Shown here one piece after another: positions 58,668-64,000 of a stretch of 64,000 nucleotides of DNA. The notes beneath the pieces were generated by a model. The model had not been told where the DNA came from and ran no database searches. It was given only the letters and a program-made list of their open reading frames with translations. The position numbers and the translations under genes are program-made. Location of the stretch: positions 2,046,001-2,110,000 of the forward strand of contig NZ_CP080998.1 of assembly GCF_019645835.1 (NCBI RefSeq). The letters are read 5' to 3'. The DNA comes from Mycolicibacterium holsaticum DSM 44478 = JCM 12374. Its GTDB lineage: Bacteria; Actinomycetota; Actinomycetes; Mycobacteriales; Mycobacteriaceae. Position 1 is the first letter of the stretch. Each line of letters opens with the position of its first letter.

Positions 58668-59816
58668 ATGGCGGTGATGATTCAGGACACTGCGAGGAAC
58701 AACCTCATCAAGTGGACCGGCAATGCCATCAGAGACGGGTATGCCAGGGGCGCATTCCTGTCACCGTTCATCTCGCCGCGCGAATCTAATGGTTTCAAGA
58801 AGTCCGCGCTCGAGACGTCGACGGCGATCAGGAATGCGGGCGGCGAATTCTGGTTCGACTCAATGACATACGCGCTCGATATGCCTCGATGTGGGAACTT
58901 TCGCAGTTACGACGGTTGGTCGCTATGGGGTGGAACGAGAGGCGATCTGTCAACCCGAGAGTCGATGCGGACCCATACCTCCACAGTCTTCGGAATCCAG
59001 GACGAGCTGGGAAGTCCGCATCTTGCCCCCACGACCCTGGTTTCATATCCGGACACGCCAAACAGTAAGCGGGCTCTTGACCTCGCCGAAGTTGCCGTAG
59101 AGATAGATCCGGCCGCGTGGCTAACAGTTGCAGGCGACCAACAATTTTGGGCCGCAGGTGCAGAGCTTGACGCTCACATAGGTGCTTTGGATCAGTGTGA
59201 ACCAAGAGGTTGGCTCTTCGTGGTGGCACGCAATGACACATCGATGCCGCCGTCGTCGACACCCGAAGAGGTATTCGGTCTGATGCGGTCGGCATACGCA
59301 TTGAGCCGGGATCGTCCGGTGCGCGTCGCGTTTGGCGATCTCGCGGCGCTGCCGGCAGTCGCTGCCGGTGCCGAGTCGTTGGGCACCGGATGGGATATGC
59401 GGCAACGGATTTGCGCATATCAGGATTATGAGGACCGGGATGCTGATCCCGGCGGTGGCGCCTGGTACCAGAGACCGACGCTCCAAGGCTTGCTGGGCGG
59501 CCTGTCGAGCAATGAGTACGACCTGCTCACGTCGGAACAGCGCGACCTATCGGCCCGTCTAACGCCTGGAACAATCGCACCGCAGGCAGCGAGTGCATTC
59601 CGGCACCATGCGACGGTGCTGTCGAGCGTCATTCGGGCGCTCGAACCCCTGAGCGGACGCGAACGGGTCGACTACCTTCGCGATCGATACACGGAAGCGC
59701 GTGGCGAATGGCCCGAGGTCCTGCGTGTCACAGGAACGAGGATCGGTCCCGGTCGCTGGATCACCCCGTTTCTCGGCGGCTTGAACCTCTTCAGGTCATC
59801 GGAAGGTTGGACCTGA
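58668..59816 (+). CDS. Unknown protein coupled to the kinase
   Basis: 382 residues, ATG directly abutting the kinase stop, so the two are one transcription unit. No family recognised. The pattern of alternating strands and helices ('GAFLSPFISPRE', 'GGEFWFDSMTYALDMP', 'WLTVAGDQQFW', 'GWLFVVARNDTSMPPSSTPEEVFGLMRSAYALSRDRPVRVAFGDLAALPAVAAGAESLGTGWDMRQR') suggests a TIM-barrel-like fold. 'FWFDSMTYALDMP' is reminiscent of barrel enzymes such as tRNA-guanine transglycosylase relatives, but this is a weak, by-eye impression. It could be the kinase's substrate or effector. Confidence 0.75.
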   Translation: MAVMIQDTARNNLIKWTGNAIRDGYARGAFLSPFISPRESNGFKKSALETSTAIRNAGGEFWFDSMTYALDMPRCGNFRSYDGWSLWGGTRGDLSTRESMRTHTSTVFGIQDELGSPHLAPTTLVSYPDTPNSKRALDLAEVAVEIDPAAWLTVAGDQQFWAAGAELDAHIGALDQCEPRGWLFVVARNDTSMPPSSTPEEVFGLMRSAYALSRDRPVRVAFGDLAALPAVAAGAESLGTGWDMRQRICAYQDYEDRDADPGGGAWYQRPTLQGLLGGLSSNEYDLLTSEQRDLSARLTPGTIAPQAASAFRHHATVLSSVIRALEPLSGRERVDYLRDRYTEARGEWPEVLRVTGTRIGPGRWITPFLGGLNLFRSSEGWT

Positions 59817-60557
59817 GGCAAGAGCCGCAAACAAGTGTTCAAATCCCATCGTTCGCCTAGCTAGCGACGGCGACCGTTTACGTGGGCGAACCACCCACCC
59901 CACCGCCGTATAGAGACCCGCGCCGTCTGCCGCCACCGCGGACCGGGCTCGCTCAGCTGCCTTCGGGCCGGTGTCGCCAAGAATCATCACATAGTTGTCG
60001 GCCCATGTTCGGTACCCGCGTCCCTGGATGACGGCGCGTTGCCAGTTCTTGACCTTGGCTTCGATTGCGAAGAGTGAGCCAACAGGCTTCATACCGGGAG
60101 CGCACGAAACGGTCCGGGAACTAGTAGATACAGCAGCGCCCGACCGTAAGAGCCGACCAACTGAACGGTCAACCTGTTCGATGTCCCATCCGAGACGTCG
60201 CGCCAGCGTGGCCAAGCTCAGCGGCCGGACAGGCGAAAGCGCGGAGAGGACAGTGCAGTCGATCTCCGACAGCACCGGGGGGACCCCGGCGGCTTCGCGA
60301 GCGTTCAACCAGCACTGTCCGCCGACGAGGGCAACAAAATCGGGCACGCCCAAGGGGCTTGGCATCTCAGCCACGAGAAGTGCGTGGCCTTTGGGGCCTT
60401 GCAGTGAGGCTGCAACATGGTTCGCAAGGCCGTAGAGACGGCGCTCGGCCCCCGCCTCGAAGCGTCGCCCGCCACGTGAAGAGGTGGGGTCGACTAGTCG
60501 GACGCGTCTCACAGTTGTCGGGCTCCAACCAGAATTGTGACTCGGGGCAGCGATCAC
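59796..60557 (-). CDS. PD-(D/E)XK nuclease-like protein with internal winged helix
   Basis: 253 residues, GTG start. A putative active site is split: 'GVPDFVALVG' (Pro72-Asp73) and 'FAIEAKVKNWQRAVIQGRGY' (Glu166-Ala-Lys168, then Q...GY). In between is a probable winged helix ('LSALSPVRPLSLATLARRLGWDIEQVDRSVGRLLRSGAAV'). The last motif resembles restriction-type and defence nucleases. It is convergent with the kinase-linked gene, overlapping it by 21 bp. Nuclease activity is inferred from motifs only. Confidence 0.7.
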   Translation of the reverse strand: MIAAPSHNSGWSPTTVRRVRLVDPTSSRGGRRFEAGAERRLYGLANHVAASLQGPKGHALLVAEMPSPLGVPDFVALVGGQCWLNAREAAGVPPVLSEIDCTVLSALSPVRPLSLATLARRLGWDIEQVDRSVGRLLRSGAAVSTSSRTVSCAPGMKPVGSLFAIEAKVKNWQRAVIQGRGYRTWADNYVMILGDTGPKAAERARSAVAADGAGLYTAVGWVVRPRKRSPSLARRTMGFEHLFAALASGPTFR

Positions 60558-60584
60558 CCTAATGGAGGGCCTGCGGGGCGTTCG

Positions 60585-61157
60585 TCATCCATCTAGATTA
60601 ATGCGGTCCACCGACCGAAATGGTGAGCCCACGTTCGCCGCCACGGGTTTTGTGATGGTGAACGCGCCCGGCGCCGCGCCTGACCGGATCATTGCCAGTC
60701 CGAGACTGGCTGGCCCGCCGTCGTCGGTCAGGCCGAGCGCGGCGCATACGTCGGCGTGCTCGGCGCGGCCGTGGAAGTAGAGCCGGGATGTGACGGCTTT
60801 GACTGCGGGCCAGCAGCGTTCGAGCAGTGGGACGACGCTGGCGCCCGCTGCCCATCCACCCGCGGCGCACAGAGCGCGGTCGTCTGAGGTGTGGGCGGCC
60901 AGGATGCGGCGGTTGTCGGCGGGGCCGGGGCTGCGGCCGAGGGTCCACCGCGCCTCGCACCACGGACCTGCCAGGCTGACCGCCGGGTCGGTGCCTGCGG
61001 GCAGCGTGTCGAACTCGGTATGCGGGTGTTCGTCATCGAGCACCGACCCGTGTACTCGGCCGCCGAGCACCACGGCTGCCACCGCGTGGCCGGCCTCATG
61101 GAATGCCGTCGACAGCCGGGACAGTTCGGCCTGCGTCAGCCGATGACCGTTGCTCAC
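60585..61157 (-). CDS. HEAGH metallopeptidase-like protein
   Basis: 190 residues with the zinc-peptidase motif His20-Glu-Ala-Gly-His24 near the N-terminus ('STAFHEAGHAVAAVVLGG'). This arrangement, with the rest of the chain Ala-rich and helical, resembles the peptidase M41-like domain proteins often found on actinobacterial mobile elements. A third zinc ligand is not obvious; an Asp/Glu around 'DDGGPASLG' or earlier is possible. No ATPase or membrane domain. GTG start at 61157. Confidence 0.65.
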   Translation of the reverse strand: MSNGHRLTQAELSRLSTAFHEAGHAVAAVVLGGRVHGSVLDDEHPHTEFDTLPAGTDPAVSLAGPWCEARWTLGRSPGPADNRRILAAHTSDDRALCAAGGWAAGASVVPLLERCWPAVKAVTSRLYFHGRAEHADVCAALGLTDDGGPASLGLAMIRSGAAPGAFTITKPVAANVGSPFRSVDRINLDG

Positions 61158-61172
61158 TGCTCGCTGCGCTCC

Positions 61173-61544
61173 TCAATCATCGTCGCGGCGCATTCTCGGG
61201 ATGGGTTTCAGGTTCGCCGGGTTGTTCCCGGTCGATGCGTCGCGCGGCTGATAGCGGCGAAGTACGCCGACCGCCAGGGCCGCAATGGTCAGTACGCCGA
61301 AAACGACGACGACCGGCGTCCGGTCTGCGCGGGCTTCTGCACAGTCGGTCACCTGCCGGTCGTTCGAGAAGTAGCGAGGGTCCGCGAAATCCTCGTAGTC
61401 AGCGAGTTTGGCGTGCTGGTCGTTGGGAGAGAGCCAACTGCCGCAGACGATGCCGTCCCGGTTGTTCACATTCCAGAGCGCAAACAGCGCAGTAAGCACA
61501 AACAGCACGACAGCCACCGCAAGAGCGCCATTACCTGGTTTCAT
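61173..61544 (-). CDS. Small two-helix membrane protein, unknown
   Basis: 123 residues from ATG 61544; longer in-frame starts give a low-complexity Arg/Trp-rich leader. Membrane segments lie at residues 7-24 ('ALAVAVVLFVLTALFALW') and about 79-94 ('PVVVVFGVLTIAALAVGVL'), with an extracytoplasmic-looking loop containing two cysteines between. Sits 15 bp after the HEAGH gene. Function not recognisable. Confidence 0.55.
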   Translation of the reverse strand: MKPGNGALAVAVVLFVLTALFALWNVNNRDGIVCGSWLSPNDQHAKLADYEDFADPRYFSNDRQVTDCAEARADRTPVVVVFGVLTIAALAVGVLRRYQPRDASTGNNPANLKPIPRMRRDDD

Positions 61545-61720
61545 CTTTGCCACGGGCTCGAAGCCTATCTGCACGGACGCGCTTCTCTGTGAGAATCGGC
61601 CGTCGTGATGGCAGTGCGGTCCGCAGCCTGCCCACCGCCACCACGACGCCGGTTCCCGCCGTGGTCTGCGAGAGGCTGCGGCAACCTCGTTTCGCCGCAG
61701 CCCCTCGCACACGACGATGG

Positions 61721-62533
61721 TCACTGGGTGATCACCGCCGTGCCGATCAGGGCCTCATAGCCGACGATCACCGAGCGTTCGGCGATGGCCACGAACTGGC
61801 TTGCCTCGTACTGGATCACCTCGCGCACCACGACCTCGTCGCGCCATCCGTAGGTCGGGCTGGTGCCGACCAGCGTGTCGCCCAACGGCGTTGCGTACCC
61901 GGCGCCGAACACCCATCGGTGACCGGCCGGGGTGCGCAGCACGCCCGGCGCCCCCGGGTCGCGCACGATCATGCGCAGGTGCTCGGCGAGCGCCAGCAGC
62001 CCTACCCGTGCGTGGATGAGCCCGAACGTGCCGGTTGCGGCGAACGTCTGCTCAAGGTGGCCCACCGCCTCCACCAGATCGGCGGCAGCGGTCGGGCTCG
62101 GCGCGTCGGCCAGCAGCCGGGTGGCGAACTGGGTCTCAACCGCCAGCGGCTCGCGGATGGCGAACGTCTGGCGGGCGCGCTCGATCACCTGGCCGCGGTC
62201 GAACTCCGAGAGGTTGCCGCACTCCTGTAGCCGGTCGAACGCCCAAACCGTCTGAGCCGCAAAGGGGTCGGGGTCGCTGTCCTCGGGTGGCGGGCCGGTC
62301 TTGACGTCGCCGGGGTCCAAGTCGTCGGGGTCGACGCACCACGGCGCACCCCAGATCCCGAACGCGCCGGGGTCGCGGTGGGTGCGCGCGCGGATCTGCA
62401 CACCGGAGGGCAGCCAGTGCAGGGCTTCGCCCTCGGTTGCTTGTGTCCAGGTGGTTGCCGCGTCCAGGCCCAACGGGTTGGCCGGTGCGATCAGCGGCGG
62501 GGTGAACTCGACGGGCTGCAATGCAGTGGTCAT
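61721..62533 (-). CDS. Unknown mobile-element/phage-like protein
   Basis: 270 residues from ATG 62533 (MTTALQPVEFTPP). Acidic and lacking transmembrane segments. 'HWLPSGVQIRARTHRDPGAFGIWGAPWCVD', 'HARVGLLALAEHLRMIVRDPG' and 'VIQYEASQFVAIAERSVIVGYEALIGTAVI' look like a structural (capsid- or portal-related) protein of a phage or satellite, but I cannot assign a family. Its start overlaps the stop of the next gene upstream by 4 bp, so it belongs to a three-gene unit. Confidence 0.65.
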   Translation of the reverse strand: MTTALQPVEFTPPLIAPANPLGLDAATTWTQATEGEALHWLPSGVQIRARTHRDPGAFGIWGAPWCVDPDDLDPGDVKTGPPPEDSDPDPFAAQTVWAFDRLQECGNLSEFDRGQVIERARQTFAIREPLAVETQFATRLLADAPSPTAAADLVEAVGHLEQTFAATGTFGLIHARVGLLALAEHLRMIVRDPGAPGVLRTPAGHRWVFGAGYATPLGDTLVGTSPTYGWRDEVVVREVIQYEASQFVAIAERSVIVGYEALIGTAVITQ

Positions 62534-63222
62534 GGAATCGCTACTCCTAGCTCGCGTAGTTGGGCGCGCTTGGTCTGCGCGCGGCTGTTCTGTGACCGGC
62601 GGCGTTTGGCCGCTGCGGCCTCGGCGCGGTCGATGCGGATCTCCAGTTGGCGTGCGGCGGTGTCGACGTCGCGCAGCATGTCGCACAGCCGCTCGGACCG
62701 GCTGGCCACGCCGCGCAACTGCGGGTCGCCGGGTGGTCGGGCGCGGGCCAGCAGCCCGGCCAGTTCGCCGCTGCACGCCTGCGACATCTGGACCAGATGG
62801 GTAGCCCAGATCCCCGACGCCAGCGCGTCGCTTCCAATGTCGGGCAGCGCCGGCCGCTGAGTGAGGTCGACCATCAGCCGCACCGCCTGCGCCTTACCCG
62901 CCGAGTCCAGGTGGGTCAGGTGCTCGGCGCGGGCCTTTGCGTCGATCTCGGCGAGCCACCCGATCACCGTCGACACCAGCTCGTGCACCGCGTCAGCTAG
63001 ATCGGCGGCACAGCTTGCGCAAACTTGCGGGTTGGGCAACCGGCTGACTCGGCGCGCCAGGGGGTGCACGACGGCGCTCACCTCGGCAGGCAGCGAGAAC
63101 GCACCGCCGTAGGCCGTGGTCAGTCCGGCGCGGCGCCGCTGCCGCAACTGGGCCTGCGAGAGCACCGGTTCGGGTCGGGCGGACTGAGCGGTCTTGGCTC
63201 GCCGCCGCGTTACCGGCCTCAT
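62530..63222 (-). CDS. Unknown basic, helical protein of the island cassette
   Basis: 230 residues from ATG 63222. Basic N-terminus, then 'NPQVCASCAADLADAVHELVSTVIGWLAEIDAKARAEHL' with a CxxC pair, and a long Arg/Ala-rich helical C-terminus likely to form a coiled coil ('MLRDVDTAARQLEIRIDRAEAAAAKRRRSQNSRAQTKRAQLREL'). No family recognised. Overlaps both neighbours by 4 bp. A scaffold-like or DNA-binding role is conceivable. Confidence 0.65.
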   Translation of the reverse strand: MRPVTRRRAKTAQSARPEPVLSQAQLRQRRRAGLTTAYGGAFSLPAEVSAVVHPLARRVSRLPNPQVCASCAADLADAVHELVSTVIGWLAEIDAKARAEHLTHLDSAGKAQAVRLMVDLTQRPALPDIGSDALASGIWATHLVQMSQACSGELAGLLARARPPGDPQLRGVASRSERLCDMLRDVDTAARQLEIRIDRAEAAAAKRRRSQNSRAQTKRAQLRELGVAIP

Positions 63223-63461
63223 GCGGACACCACCGGGTGGGCATGGCGCAGCATGTCGGCCAGGGCGGGAATGTGGGCTGGATCGAGGTTGCCGCGTTCG
63301 GCGTCGATAACTCGGCGGCACCGCCAGTAGGCCAGCGCCGTCTGGCATTCGATGACCCGCGGGTCGGTGTCGGGAACTCCGCGACTCTTGAGCGCGGCCA
63401 GTGTGGACGACCAGCTTGACGCTGTGCGTGACGCCGGGTCGGCTGTTGCTGTAACGGTCAT
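63219..63461 (-). CDS. Small unknown protein, first of the reverse cassette
   Basis: 80 residues from ATG 63461 (a TTG 12 bp upstream is the alternative). Soluble and helical: 'SSWSSTLAALKSRGVPDTDPRVIECQTALAYWRCRRVIDAERGNLDPAHIPALADMLRHAHPVVSA'. The motif resembles small accessory proteins of actinobacterial phages and satellites, but no family is assignable. The 219 bp before it (63462-63680) show no gene and probably hold the divergent promoters. Confidence 0.55.
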   Translation of the reverse strand: MTVTATADPASRTASSWSSTLAALKSRGVPDTDPRVIECQTALAYWRCRRVIDAERGNLDPAHIPALADMLRHAHPVVSA

Positions 63462-63680
63462 GGGCGCAGTCAATCACTGCGGGGTGCACCGCTTCTGCGC
63501 TGCGACGTACGAGGGCCTGTTGTCCGTGCCGTATCCAAAGACACTGTGGCACAACGATATTGCCGTTCCGGACGGCGGAGTCCTGAAGTTCAGAGTCCGA
63601 AATCGTGGTGATTGTGGGCACGGTTGGCCTCGTGTACCTGTTAGCTCTGTTTCGACGAGACCGGACGGTATTTTCAGGCC

Positions 63681-63899
63681 ATGCGTACACAAATCGCTCG
63701 AATCATGTTCGCCAGCACCGGTATTGCCATTGCATCCGTTGCGTCGGCGGCGCCGGTATCGGATGCCAAGCCAGTTTGCTCACTGGCTGCGGTGTGCCAC
63801 CAGGCGCCGGCCGGCGTCCCGGTATGGGCGCCCGGCACCGGACCTGCAGCCGATGCGGCCGATGACGCCTTCTACGCCTCGGGCATCGAGTACCAGTAG
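63681..63899 (+). CDS. Small putative secreted protein
   Basis: 72 residues. A clear signal peptide ('RIMFASTGIAIASVASAAP', cleavage probably after ASA) is followed by a 45-residue mature chain with two cysteines ('KPVCSLAAVCHQAP'). Real-gene status is supported by the signal sequence and the position upstream of the next + strand gene, not by a recognised family. Confidence 0.5.
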   Translation: MRTQIARIMFASTGIAIASVASAAPVSDAKPVCSLAAVCHQAPAGVPVWAPGTGPAADAADDAFYASGIEYQ

Positions 63900-63945
63900 C
63901 CCGGCCGTGACCCCTGACCCCACCAACCGAGAGGAACAACAAACC

Positions 63946-64000
63946 ATGAGCGTCTATCACGTCTGTGACACCTGCGCCCCGGCCATCGTCAACGATGACT
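63946..64000 (+). CDS. Start of a phage-like small protein, cut by window end
   Basis: ATG 63946 with GAGAGGAA upstream. The visible residues 'MSVYHVCDTCAPAIVNDD' (with a CxxC pair) resemble small proteins of mycobacteriophages and integrated elements. The frame is open to the last base; the rest lies outside the window. Confidence 0.6.
   Translation, partial: MSVYHVCDTCAPAIVNDD

Overview
The window comes from a high-GC actinobacterium of the genus Mycobacterium in the broad sense, most likely a fast-growing environmental species (Mycolicibacterium type). The evidence is a mycobactin siderophore cluster, an iron-box regulatory region, a full yrbE/mce lipid-import operon, a long-chain Z-prenyl diphosphate synthase, and a housekeeping gene order that matches the M. 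tuberculosis Rv2344-Rv2380 region. Many genes start with GTG or TTG, and most show 70%-type GC codon usage.

Region 1 (1-17.7 kb) is the mycobactin cluster. It holds the 3' end of mbtB, a convergent F420-type oxidoreductase, tandem IdeR-like iron boxes, a separate thioesterase, and a tightly overlapping operon mbtC-mbtD-mbtE-mbtF-mbtG-mbtH. The products assemble a salicyl-capped peptide-polyketide siderophore whose lysines are N6-hydroxylated.

Region 2 (17.8-29.3 kb) is conserved housekeeping: a DUF998 membrane protein, a small conserved protein, hrcA-dnaJ2-rsmE-phoH-ybeY-CNNM/CorC-degenerate cytidine deaminase-era, then a reverse-strand CAP-domain protein and amiA2. phoH is split by a 359-residue intein that lacks an N-terminal nucleophile and carries the W-C-T signature of class 3 inteins.

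Region 3 (29.3-45.9 kb) lies between amiA2 and recO, which are adjacent in M. tuberculosis. It carries an acyl-CoA synthetase, a LuxR regulator, a ferredoxin/P450/aldehyde dehydrogenase/alcohol dehydrogenase/SCP2 operon, and a divergent yrbEAB-mceABCDEF operon. The layout suggests import of a hydrophobic substrate by Mce, then terminal oxidation (alcohol to aldehyde to acid) and CoA activation. The shared 320-bp intergenic region carries several GGGATA/TATCCC dyads.

Region 4 (46-57.7 kb) returns to housekeeping: recO, uppS, a conserved small protein, zur and smtB (zinc control), glyS, a DUF559 gene bracketed by two inverted ~80-bp palindromic elements, a TPM-domain membrane protein, dgt, dnaG, two small proteins and tRNA-Asn(GTT). 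Several of these genes carry a TAnnnT-like -10 box 7-9 nt before the start codon, as expected for leaderless transcripts.

Region 5 (57.7-64 kb), directly downstream of tRNA-Asn, looks like a genomic island. It holds a divergent Ser/Thr kinase, an unknown protein, a PD-(D/E)XK-like nuclease, an HEAGH metallopeptidase-like protein, a small membrane protein and an overlapping cassette of unknown, phage-like genes. Base composition is lower in the kinase part. I see no integrase inside the window; the other end of the island must lie beyond base 64000. The kinase-unknown-nuclease trio is the best candidate here for an undescribed (possibly defence) system.
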